Below are positions 44,160 to 54,477 of a DNA stretch of 64,000 bases, piece after piece. The DNA lies in the NCBI GenBank assembly GCA_020002185.1, contig CM034532.1, forward strand, positions 45,279,506-45,343,505. The letters run 5' to 3'. The position numbers and the translations under genes were made by a program. Origin of the DNA: Paraescarpia echinospica (Eukaryota > Annelida > Polychaeta > Sabellida > Siboglinidae). Within the stretch, counting starts at the first letter, position 1; every line of letters starts with the position of its first letter. The notes beneath the pieces were generated by a model, which did not search any database, was not told where the DNA came from, and was given only the letters and a program-made list of their open reading frames with translations.

Positions 44160-47017
44160 CCTAGCACTCACCACAGAATCTATCTCCCCAGACATTATTG
44201 TAGCAACAGAAACCCAGCTCACAAGCACAACAACAGATCCCGAATTCCTACCACCTGGCTACCATACAATATCTAGAACAGACAGAGATGAGAACATTAG
44301 CGATGGGTACGGTGGAACCCTCATCGCAATTAAAGATGATATTGTAGCAGAAGACATCCCTATAACAAACGAAAATCACACTGGAAGCGAGATATCAGCA
44401 TGCAAAATCAAAATGCCACACAACCAACCACCTGTAATTGTTGTCGGCGTCTATCGGCCCCCTAACAGAGACGTCGCTATGGCCACATACGTAAGAGAGA
44501 CCATTGCCTCCCTCATGCAATCAAACCCCAGAGCTACATTCTGGGTATGCGGCGATTTTAACTTGCCCGACATTGACTGGCCAACTGACTCCACCAAACC
44601 AGCCCCTTACAAAGTTCGGTATCCCAAACCCATCAATGAGCTCTTTCTGAATATGAAAGCCGACCTAGGTTTGGATCAAATAGTCCACGTAAACACTCGA
44701 GAAAAAACTGCTTAGATCTAATTTTCACAAACAGACCATCCCTTGTAAGCCGAATTGAGGACATAGTCGGCGTGAGTGACCATGCAGCAATCCTTCTTGA
44801 AGCTACAGCTAATGTCACACGCACCAAACCAACCAGGAGAAAAGTCTTCCTCTGGTCCAAAGTAAACATCACAGAAATAAAGGCAGAAGCCGCCAGACTG
44901 TCATCATCAATCCTTGACAAATTCTCAGCAGAATCACCAGTGGAAGAGATATGGGAGTCTCTCAAAACAGGCCTGAAATCCCTTACAAACAGGCACGTTC
45001 CAACTAAGATGACCTCAACTAGACGCAACCAACCATGGGTAAACGCACAAATCAAGCGGCTAGCAAAACGTAAGCAGCGAGCATACACTCAAGCCAAACA
45101 AACCCAGAAATGGGAAAGATACCGCAGCTTGAAAAACGAGCTACAGCGCACTTGTAGACAAGCACACGACCGCTATGTCAATGGCCTAATCACAGATGGA
45201 GGTTCCAGTGCTAAGAAAAAGCTCTGGACTTATGTCAAATCAAAGCGCAGTGACAACGTTGGAGTATCCCTTAAGAGAGATGGTCAGACACATAGTGACA
45301 ATAAAACACAAGCCGATATACTAAATGAGCAGTTCTCATCGGTATTCACAAAAGAACCAGAAGGCCCCCTACCCAGCCTAGGCCCCAGCCCATACCCCAC
45401 ACTACCAGACATAAACATAACCGTTAAAGGAGTGAACAAGCTCATGGCTGGATTAAACCCACATAAAGCTACAGGACCTGATGAGATCCCCACCAGAGTG
45501 TTGAAAGAAACTGCCGATGAGCTATCCCCCGCAATAACCCTCCTATTCCAGGCCTCCATTCAACAACACACCCCATCTGAGTGGCTAAAAGCAAACGTAG
45601 TACCAGCATTCAAAAAGGGCGACAGAGGGAAAGCTGAAAATTACCGCCCCATCTCCCTAACCTCTGTCTTATGCAAACACCTTGAACACATAGTCCGCTC
45701 CCACATCATGACACATTTTGATAACCACAACATCCTCACAGATGCCCAGCATGGCTTCAGGAAGAAGCGATCCACAGAGACACAGCTTCTAGGAACCCTA
45801 CATGATTTAGCTCACACACTCGATGAGGGGGGGCAAATGGATTGTATACTCCTTGATTTCAGCAAGGCGTTCGACAAAGTGCCTCATCGCAGACTCATAC
45901 TAAAACTAAAATACTACGGGGTCCGGGGCAACATCCTAGAATGGATCGAATCATTCTTACACAACCGGACACAGAGAGTACTAGTGAATGGAAGCTCTTC
46001 CAGAGAGACCCCCGTGCTATCAGGCGTCCCGCAGGGCACTGTGTTAGGACCGCTGCTGTTCCTAGTTTATATCAACGACATACCAAACTGCGTGACATCA
46101 AACTGTATGCAGATGACAGTCTACTGTATCGCAGAATCAGCAGCGTGGAAGACTCAGTGCGCCTGCAGGAGGACCTCAATAGGCTCCAGGAATGGGAGAA
46201 GACATGGCTCATGAGCTTCCACCCAGACAAATGTGAAATCTTAAGAATCACCAACAAAACTAAACCTATCCTCTCAGAATACTTCATTCATGACCACAAA
46301 TTAGCCTTAGCCATAGACCACATCCCCAAATCAAAACAGCAGAAAGCTAGGCAAGTGGCAGCGTCTACAGGAGAACACCTACAAAACACTGCAAAGTACC
46401 TAGGCGTTAACATCAATAGCAAACTGTCCTGGAACCACCATGTGGACGCCATCACTAAGAAAGCCAATAGCACCCTTGCCTTCCTTAACCGAAACACCAG
46501 CAACTGCCCTAGACCAGTTAAATCATACTGTTATCAGACATACGTCAGACCAACAATAGAGTACGCTTCTGCCGTCTGGGACCCTGCCACCAAGCGAAAC
46601 ATCGACAAACTAGAGATGGTACAGAGGCGTGCTGCCAGATACGTCTATGGTGACTGGCGGCGCCACAGCAGCCCAACCTCCATGCTCCACCAATTGCAAT
46701 GGCAGTCCCTAGAACAGCGCAGATGTCTTGCGAGGCTTAACATGATGTACAAAATTCAAAACGGCCTAGTCGACATCCATGCCAGCCTTTACACAAAGCC
46801 AGCCCGTACCCACTGCGCCACAGAACTCTTAGCTGAGGGGCGCAGAGGACATCCGTTCCAATTAATGGTTCAACGTTCCCGAACACAGGCTTTCCAACAT
46901 TCCTTTTTTATAGCCACAATAGTACCCTGGAATAACCTAACCGCCCAATCAGTTCAATCTCCCTCCCTAGATGCTTTCAAGCAGTGCCTTGCCAACACTG
47001 GCACAAACAAAGTCTAA
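44160..47017 (+). pseudogene. endonuclease and reverse transcriptase of the 2A LINE
   Basis: The endonuclease has DIIVATETQLTSTTTDPE, VVGVYRPPNRDVA, TFWVCGDFNLPDIDWP and, after a frameshift near 44706, GVSDHAAILLE. The reverse transcriptase runs in the frame 44772-46214 with NPHKATGPDEIPTRVL, YRPISLTSVLCKHLEHIV, CILLDFSKAFDKVPHRRLI and LSGVPQGTVLGPLLFLVYIN. A frameshift near 46085 places the catalytic LYADDSLLYR in the frame 45941-47017, which continues through the thumb and the C-terminal MVQRRAARYVYGDW. Two frameshifts and the TAA upstream make this copy inactive. Confidence 0.88.
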
Positions 47018-47286
47018 CTAAGAGTGACCTCTGTTGTTTTAACTTGCACTTGCACATGATTTTATAAACAGTTACAACCAGCACTGCACATATGCACACC
47101 TGGCGCACGCAACAAACACCACACCATCCACGAAGTCGTCAGTAATGACGGTAGTGGATTACCGGAAGAAGAAGAAGATATTGTATCCAGCTACATAAAG
47201 TAACGTGTATAATATCACTAGAATATCGATATATGAAGGAGTTGTACAATTTACCATAACAACTTAAATCAGTTTGACAGTTTCTG

Positions 47287-47370
47287 CTGGTCCCGATAGC
47301 TCATTGGGTAGGCGCGTTGCTTACTTGTCAATTATTTTATAATCGGGCGACACCGGTTCAATCCCGACAG
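47287..47370 (+). repeat. tRNA-like sequence in left arm of the foldback element
   Basis: TAGCTCATTGGGTAGGCG (A box, 47297-47314) and GGTTCAATCCC (B box, 47355-47365) match internal polymerase III promoters. The stems are imperfect and the spacing is long, so this is tRNA-derived rather than a functional tRNA gene. Confidence 0.6.
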
Positions 47371-47847
47371 CATGCAAACTATTGATTTTCTTTACATTTT
47401 TTTGTTTATGTTTTCACGAAGTAATATAAACCAAATCATTTAGTATACTATGATGCACTGTTTGTAAATAATTTTTTATTTTTGTAGTAATTATTTATTC
47501 GCCACAAAAATGAAAATATGGTCATTATATAACGATGTTTCTAAATTTTATTTATCCAAACAAATATAATGTAATGGATATATAATTTATTAATTGTAAA
47601 TATATTGTACAGTAATATATTGTAATTATATATGTGAAAAAGATTGTGATCTGTCTGGAAAAAATACAATTTAGAAACATCGTTATATATAATGACAATA
47701 TTTTCATTTTTGTGGCGAATAAATAATTACTGCAAAAATAAAAATAAATATTTACAAACAGTGCATCATAGTATACTAAATGATTTGGTTTATATTACTT
47801 CGTGAAAACATAAACAAAAAAGTGTTAAGAAAATCAATAGTTTGCAT

Positions 47848-47938
47848 GCTGTCAGGTTTGAACCGGCGTCGCCCGATTGTAAAACAGATGCCAAGGAGCC
47901 AACGTGTTTACCAAGTGAGCTATCAGCGCCGGCAAAAA
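47848..47938 (-). repeat. tRNA-like sequence in right arm of the foldback element
   Basis: The minus strand reads GCCGGCGCTGATAGCTCACT then TGGTAAACACG, and after a variable part GCCGGTTCAAACCTGAC. It is the inverted partner of 47287-47370. Confidence 0.6.
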
Positions 47939-49136
47939 TTCGCTGACTGATTTCAGTTGTTATGATAAATTGTACAACTCCTCCTTCATACATCGATATT
48001 CTAGTGATATTATGAGATTTTATACGTTACTTTTTGTAGCTGGATACGATATATGTTTGCTATGTTTGTATATTGGTGTACATTATCTCCCGTTGGTTGC
48101 ATTCGATATCATTATTCTGAAAACGAGCCCAGGGCCAAGCTCAGCGAAACCTAGTCGACTTGTAGCCTCATTCGCATTCATTGTTTTGAATAAAATTGAA
48201 TTCATGTGGAACCGTAAGATAACTGTTTGTTCCTCTATGATGACTAGTGTTTGTATTACATCGGATTATTGCATAACAACTCATTCTGACGCTCGTTTCG
48301 ACCCCAACATTATCCATGTAAACATGCTCTGAATGCCTAGAAAGGGTCGGCCTGCTGCGAGTGTGAATCATGTGTGACGTTAAGATACCACGTGATCGCC
48401 TAGCTCATTAATTTTTTTTTTTCCGCGAGAATCGCTACACAGACGGGTTTAAAATCGAATTTATGCTACAAATGTATTTTTCTGTATTTTTTTTATGTTC
48501 TCGAATGTTACATGCAATATTAAACTTTCTGTACACATGGAAAACGGATTTTAGCTAATGCCTTGTTTTTATTTCCTTTAAGTCATGATGCAAAGGTCCC
48601 CTTTGGCATAGACGCTCCCCAGGGCCATAGAAAAGAAATTATCCAACGACACAGACTGTATCTTAAAATCCAAGAAGGCCACTGTCGGCCATCTTGGAAA
48701 ACATGGCTGACTCATAGCTCAAGAACCGTATGTTATAAAAGCTGTTACGATACATGTTTTCCAGCTAATGTGAGGTTTCTGAACTCATTTTTGACATCGA
48801 GTTAGCATTTGGAATGCATTTGAAATCTGGGGGGAAATGCACAAAGCTGACATTTTGAGAAAGTTTATGAAAGCAGAATTTAGAGGCATTTAAGCAAGAA
48901 CGTCTGATTGAATGCTAAATTTAGAAGTCCTTTAATAATAATATTTATTGGTTTCCAGATACATAACTTCAGGCTTGGTAAGGTACTGAAAAGTATGTCC
49001 ACGTATTTTATATAAGTTTGATAGCGTTAGCTTCATATACTTCCATTAGTCTCTCTTTGGATGTTTCTTGAAATACCAAAATTCAGTAATAAGATTGTTT
49101 TTCATGGTATCTAAATAGTATTCCCTTCATTCAGGA

Positions 49137-51110
49137 CTAACCTGATTCCTCATCGATCTGTACCTCACTCATGTTACCAGTGTGGGAGCATGAACCTTTA
49201 CATGTGCAGAGATAGATGCAGGGCTGTCCCTGCACGCAGTACTTACAAGGAGCCTTATAGTATTTCTTACATTGGCAAATGACAAGCTCTGGCAAGTCCC
49301 GCAAAATGGTGGGAGTTGTGGTGTAGACTGGAGTTGGGCCAGCGTTTGGGGACTCTTTCTGCCATCCCAATTCCGTAGGAGAGACTGAATCTGGAGCTTC
49401 GATGAGCGTATTAACCCACTCGTGTCCACTCTGATAGGCTACTCTGAGGAGGTGCTGATGCAGAGAGTCGCTGCTTGGAGGCATGTGCTCGAAGTCTCTT
49501 CCTTTGTGGAAGAAGAGGGAGAGTCTAGCAGCATCCACGGTTATGATGCCCTCGTCAGAGACACCATATAGCTGCATGAAGAATCTCTCGAGCATGGGTG
49601 TGTGAATCTTGATCATCTGTAGGCTGGGGTTAGGGCAGGAAAGCAGCTTTAGAAGTAATGTGAGTTCGGGGATGGACTGCCATACTGACCAGGCCGTCTT
49701 TTTGCCTTTGCCAAAGAATGCTGAGGTCGTGTCGCATCCCATTAACGCATGAAATACCGGCAGTGCCATTGTCTTGAATGGTCCAAGTCCATGTGCGACA
49801 ACATGCACTGGAATATACCTTAAGTTTCTCCTGATTCCAAAGGCAATCCAGAGTTCATCAATCCTCTGTCAAAAGGCCATAAACGTGGAGACGCTTAGCA
49901 TTACAACATCGCTCCGCTGCCTCTTTGCTCCAGGGTTCCCGACTTCAGCCTCGTCTTGAAGTACACATCCTAGACAATGTCAAACCGGTCATTTGTTTCA
50001 AACCAGGAGAGGATAGATGGCACAAACTCGTCTGTTAAATAGTTTCCGATGGTCACAGCATTTCCAGGACGAAGCATTTGAACGAGCACAGCGCCATCCA
50101 GCAAAGCAACAGTCGTCACGGGTTTGCGATTGGTGAGATCTGCTGGGACAATGCAGTCCAGGGTCTCGCTCTTGGTTCCATGGTGCGTGTGTCCTTTCCG
50201 AATCAGCGAGGGAGAACACAGACTTGTTGATGTTGCGACCAGAATGAGCTGGCAGCAAAATCTGGGTCACATTGGCTTGTTGGTCCTTGACAATGGCCAC
50301 CTCCGATTTCCGGCGTGGTTGTGAGAGTGAAGCCTTGAACAGCTTCAGCTTGGTGTAGGGTATTGGAGTAGTGAATGTCTCCTCCTGGGAGCTGACTCTC
50401 TTCTCGACAAATGCTTTCTCATTCCTCACATTGTCTACCACGCCTGGAGGCATGAAGATTGACTGGTCCAGGTCAAGCAGCTCATGACTGTCCTCCATAA
50501 AGGGGTTTCCCCGGTCCTCAAAGGCATCCACCAGCGCCAGCACATCAGACTTGTAACCAGCTTGGAACTTGGGGTACTGTTCATGGTACATCTGTTGAGC
50601 TGACTCCTTTGTGCCCTCAACTTCTCTTTGGCTAGGCGAGCCAACTCAGGGCGAACGACCTGCTCACGGCGAATCTTGAGTCAATCGATGAGTTGTTCGT
50701 GCATCACGTGAGACCTTTGAGAATGCTCACCTTGTCTTCTTTCCAATGAAGTGACCACGATGAAATTGTACATACACTGCAGGATGGCGTTCTTGCATTG
50801 TTGCCATGTCGCTGGATGGTCGGGTTCCGAGCATAGTGGGTATGATCCAATGCGAAGATACACGGCAAAAGAGAATCAAGGGTGTCCATGTAGAGCGAGA
50901 AGTCAGATGTGCGACATGACTTTACAAAGTGGTGTATGAGAAGATCCATATACATGGACTTGAATCAGTAATCTGCTTGGGGCTGTGAGCCATACTGTTG
51001 CTTGAGCCATTCGTCAAAGGGCAGAGCGATGAGATCATGCGACTCCCTAACAGCAGAGACACAAACATCATCATCATACGTCGCCTTATCAACATACCGA
51101 TCATAAGCCT
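49137..51110 (-). pseudogene. Academ-like transposase with XPG-type motif
   Basis: The transposase is read from about 51110 down to 49137. Early blocks include SLYMDTLDSLLPCIFALDH followed by THYARN. A middle block (50591-50280) has FMPPGVVDNVRNEKAFVEKR. The block VALLDGAVLVQMLRPGNAVT then IGNYLTDEFVPSILSWF lies near 50110-49990 in another frame. The sequence between SGTLEQRG and SDVVMLSVSTF is largely missing. The C-terminal frame (49808-49137) holds FHALMGCDTTSAFFGKGKKTAW, which resembles the GCD-x-(4-7)-G-x-G-x-KTA motif of XPG/FEN1 nucleases, and a Cys-rich tail CQCKKYYKAPCKYC and CTCKGSCSH. Several frameshifts and the deletion make it a pseudogene. Confidence 0.65.
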
Positions 51111-51641
51111 TCTTCATAAGCATATAAAGAGACGCTACCGGCATCTGATGAATGTACTGAGTTCTGCAGATGTGATGGAAAATTCTGGAGAATGCGATGA
51201 CTTATTTTCAACTAAATTCAGCATGAGAAAGCCATTTCTGAAGTTATTTTGGGGTTTCCATCATTAGTGGACATGTTTAAATTCCTTTCCATAAATGGTA
51301 TCAAAATAATGTACATATAAATTTTTTTTTCATCAACTTTATAAAAAATATAAACTTTTATTTGTACATTATTTCCCGGATTTGACCTTTAAATGCATTG
51401 CTAATACAGCATCGAACCTCAAATCAGCTGGAAACATGTATCATAATAGTTTCTATGACATACTGTTCAAGGTCTATGATTCGGCTAGGTTTTCCAAGAT
51501 GGCCGCCGTCGGCCATCTTGGATTTTACGATACAACTTGTGCCTTTGGATAAAAAAAATTATATGACCCTAAGGAACATCCATGCCACAGGGGATCTTTG
51601 CATCATGACTTGAAGTGAAAAGTCACTTAGCATGTTTACTA

Positions 51642-52060
51642 TCCGGCGTCTTGCGGCATGGCGACAGGAGACACGCGGACAGCCAACAATGCGATAGGTC
51701 AGTGCTTCGCAAACGGTGTGATCAATAAAGACCCAAGTGCGTCGCCTGACTTTCGTAATTAGTGGGAAAGCAACCGTTAAATATAATCACAGACATTTTC
51801 AAAATGAAGCGATGGTTCCGAGGAAGATGAAACGTCACGTTTCTACAAAACACTCATCATACATTGATAAAGACTTCATCAGTTACTTCAAGCGGTTGCA
51901 GGAGCTGAACTTGAAAGTTCCCTCGTGAACATATGTGTGACAATGTATGACAGAGCGCTAGAAGACTAGCTCCTACAATATATGGCCATATTAATAGTCA
52001 AAACGAAAAGAAAACATCTAGAGGGTGCAGCGAAGTCGACAAATAAAACAAAACCGTTCA
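51642..52060 (+). repeat. duplicated locus, copy B, 3' part
   Basis: TCCGGCGTCTTGCGGCATGG resumes the exon cut at 42404. The C-terminal ORF and some 3' sequence with AATAAA (near 52042) follow. Confidence 0.75.
51737..51928 (+). CDS. conserved C-terminal ORF of the duplicated locus, copy B
   Basis: The frame has TFVISGKATVKYNHRHFQNE, AMVPRKMKRHVSTKHSSYID and DFISYFKRLQELNLKVPS, ending in TGA at the same place as in copies A and C. It has no frameshift. Its true 5' extent is unknown because the frame is closed upstream by TGA; it is probably joined by splicing to an earlier exon. The insertion 95 bases upstream has separated it from the other exons. Confidence 0.5.
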   Translation: MRRLTFVISGKATVKYNHRHFQNEAMVPRKMKRHVSTKHSSYIDKDFISYFKRLQELNLKVPS

Positions 52061-52335
52061 AATGTTGTGTTTAACAAGTCGTAAACAGCAACGGCGTCGC
52101 CTAACATACCACTTGCCACATTCATGTTGAATGTATAATCAAACTGTGGCTGCGGTGATAACGTGGGTAGCGCCACATTAGGGAAATGTGCGAAAGTAAA
52201 GCACAGCTACACTTGCTGATCACACAACGTCAAATAAATTACAGTTGTATATATACTAAACAACACAATCCAAAATCCACCATCGGAAGTCTAGTACTTT
52301 ACCCAATAGGCAATAACGACATATCAGTCCTCCTA

Positions 52336-52590
52336 AGCTAGACGCACCACGCCACTGAGTAAGACGTACCACTCCCCTGAACAAGACGTACCACTCCTCT
52401 GAGCAAGATGTACCACTCCCGTTGGGCAAGACGCACCACTCACCCTCGGCAAGACGTACCCCTCACCCTGAGCAAGACGTACCACTTACCCAGAGCAAGA
52501 CGTAACACTCACCCTGGGCAAGCCGTACCACACGCACTGAGCAAAACGTACGATTCCCCTGAGCAAGTCGTACCACTTCATCCGAGCAGT
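52336..52590. repeat. minisatellite, about 23-bp unit
   Basis: About ten degenerate copies of GAGCAAGACGTACCACTCMC with a CCTG or CCCCT spacer. Confidence 0.9.
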
Positions 52591-53479
52591 GAACAACGGG
52601 AATGACAGGCAAGTTGGGACCGCTGTAGTTACAACCGATTCGTTAAATAGAAAAGTGGTTAGTAAAACAAATGTGGGCGACACTGAAACAATGAATCACA
52701 ATAAAACATGCCACCATCAGAAGCACGTTCATAAGAGTGTCACTGTATATATCAATTACTGCTGTTGAACTTCTCCGCAACGTCGACGAGTTCCTTCGCC
52801 AGGTCTTCACGATCGCTTTTCTCCAATGTCCTGTATATAGTGTCTTCACCTGCAACACGTCACACGTAGTAACTTGAACAATGTGCACATTTTAAAGTTT
52901 TTTAGTTTTACAATATAGGGCCTATTGTCGTTTAACAAAGTACTAAAAATTACCACCCCGTGAAAGTGGAGGGACTCACAACCCCATCCCAATATGTTAA
53001 TTGGCAAGTAAATTATATATATATATATATAGAATGTATCCTATAGAATATATTCTACAGAATGTTTGCGAAAGATTTTCTATAAAATATTTTACTACCC
53101 AATTCTTTAGAGTTTCCGTAGAATTCTGTAAAAGATTTATTCGTCCATGAAACTATATAATTCTTTAGAATATTATAAATAATTCTAGAATAGAGTTTGT
53201 GACAATCGTGTGACATCGTCATTATGTAAGTCTAAAGCGGAAGATTTCAATTGTTGAAATCGCTTCAAGTGATCTCGGGTCCAGAATTAAATAAGTTAAT
53301 AGTGTTCTGATATTTTACCAAATCTACATAAAACAGTGAAGAAAAGGGCTAGCGTGTATAGTAGGTGGATTTACTTTCTCGCACAGTGTATTTGAAAAAT
53401 TGAAACAAAATGGAATGAGGAGATCCGTTTAATATTCATTACGCTGGCGTCGGAAAGTGGTGAACATGGGGGTTGACGC
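52591..53479. other. no recognisable gene
   Basis: AT-rich sequence with a TA run at about 53012-53031 and a patch of degenerate TTCTATAGAAT-like inverted motifs at 53030-53190. Confidence 0.5.
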
Positions 53480-53635
53480 TCTCCAAAAACCTCCAGTTGC
53501 ATCCTCCTTGAGGCTCGCAAAAACCCACCTTGAGGCACGGAAAGACCCAACTGGAGGCTCTCCAATGATCTCGATTTGCACACACCCCACTTGATTCTTA
53601 ACAAAACACCCTAAGTGAGGCTCTCCATACCCTTT
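53480..53635. repeat. degenerate minisatellite, about 30-bp unit
   Basis: About five copies of a unit with TTGAGGCTCTCCAAAAACCC. The copies differ widely. Confidence 0.6.
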
Positions 53636-54204
53636 GAAATGTTTTAGAATTTAGGGTTAAAGATGCAGCAAAGCAAATTAAAGCCTATGTCGTGAGGTGT
53701 TTTGTTGGTGACGAATCAAAATAGCTACACCATCTGTACACCAGAATATCAAAGGTCAAGGTTGTTAGTAAACATAGAAAACTACTGGAATATGGAAGAA
53801 ATACATTTTAAATATTTTGTGTAAAAAAACACCATTCTAGCTGCCATACTGCCCTTTAAATTATACAGGCGCCGCGAGATGGGAGCACCGTAGTAGCGGT
53901 AGAGATGCGAGACCCAAGGCTCTTAATCTTGTGAAATAGACATTAGCTCTATACCCAAATATAGTGGTATATTCACTGGGTACATGAAGTATGGATGTTT
54001 GCCCCCGTTATCATTAAATAACTTCGTCAATTCAAATCGATGAAAATGTGGTCGCTAACATGAAGCCATTATTATCAGAAGGCAGTTCTCGAGTGTGCGC
54101 GCGCACCGGTAATCTCCCTTCCGGCCGCCTGCCAAGACTGTGCCCCCCGCAGAGCAAATGTCTATTTCCCAAGATCCAGTGATCTGCATATGAGACTATA
54201 AATT

Positions 54205-54300
54205 GTATAGTCTCGCTTAACCGACTCTCGCCTGGATGCGTGAATCACGTTTTGACCGCCCACTTGTTAACAGCCTTGAGAGCTGCCACCTAGTGAATAT
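54205..54300 (+). repeat. short interspersed repeat
   Basis: AGTCTCGCTTAACCGACTCT then CGCCTGGATGCGTGA matches the repeat seen on the minus strand near 24275-24545 and on the plus strand at 26245. Confidence 0.6.
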
Positions 54301-54477
54301 GCATGTGATTAAAAGGCACTAAGCTACGAAAAAAGTTTAATGTCGGTTTATTTTGTGTGTGATATGTTTCAATATAACTATAATGTTGAATAGTTGTCAT
54401 AGAGTAACATTATCTGATAAAAGTTTATCCATATTTAATTTGTTATTTCATAAATTTTTTAAAACATGACAGCAAGA

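Larger units (their letters stand above)
42995..47178 (+). mobile_element. CR1-group LINE with 2A-like motif
   Basis: The insertion interrupts the left arm of the foldback element between CATATATG and TGTATCCAGC; the right arm has the continuous CATATATCGTATCCAGC. The element has a leader of about 530 bases with CAAGATGGCGGAGG near 43214 (a YY1-type motif also used by other LINEs), a frame with 2A and PHD modules, endonuclease and reverse transcriptase, and it ends in a GAA microsatellite tail at about 47164-47178. Confidence 0.82.
42446..48577. mobile_element. TTAA-site foldback element, with a LINE inside
   Basis: TTAA flanks both sides (42442-42445 and 48578-48581). The short ends read AGGGAATAAAAACA and AGGAAATAAAAACA. 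Inside are long inverted arms: 42625-42990 plus 47180-47549 on the left, and 47669-48400 on the right, around a loop of about 120 bases. Matching blocks include GGGTCGAAACGAGCGTCAGA and CAACCGGGAGATAAT-like sequence. The left arm has an extra direct duplication of 37 bases (about 42812-42886). The LINE accounts for 42995-47178. TTAA target and AGG ends suggest a Kolobok-type non-autonomous element, an inference. Confidence 0.68.
42405..51641 (-). mobile_element. Academ-like DNA transposon, with nested insertions
   Basis: The ends are TAGTAGACATGCTAACTG on the left and, reverse-complemented, TAGTAAACATGCTAAGTG on the right. The terminal inverted repeats extend about 300 bases (42405-42441 plus 48582-48840 against 51365-51641), sharing GTCATGATGCAAAGRTCCCC and GGCCATCTTGGAAAAC. 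The target duplication is the trinucleotide TCC. Three-base duplications and a transposase with an XPG-like nuclease fit Academ as I remember it. The left repeat is split by the TTAA foldback element (42446-48577). Confidence 0.65.

Noticed and set aside
47287..47370. Functional tRNA gene
   Set aside because: A and B boxes are present but stems do not pair well and the variable part is too long; it is repeated inverted inside a foldback element.
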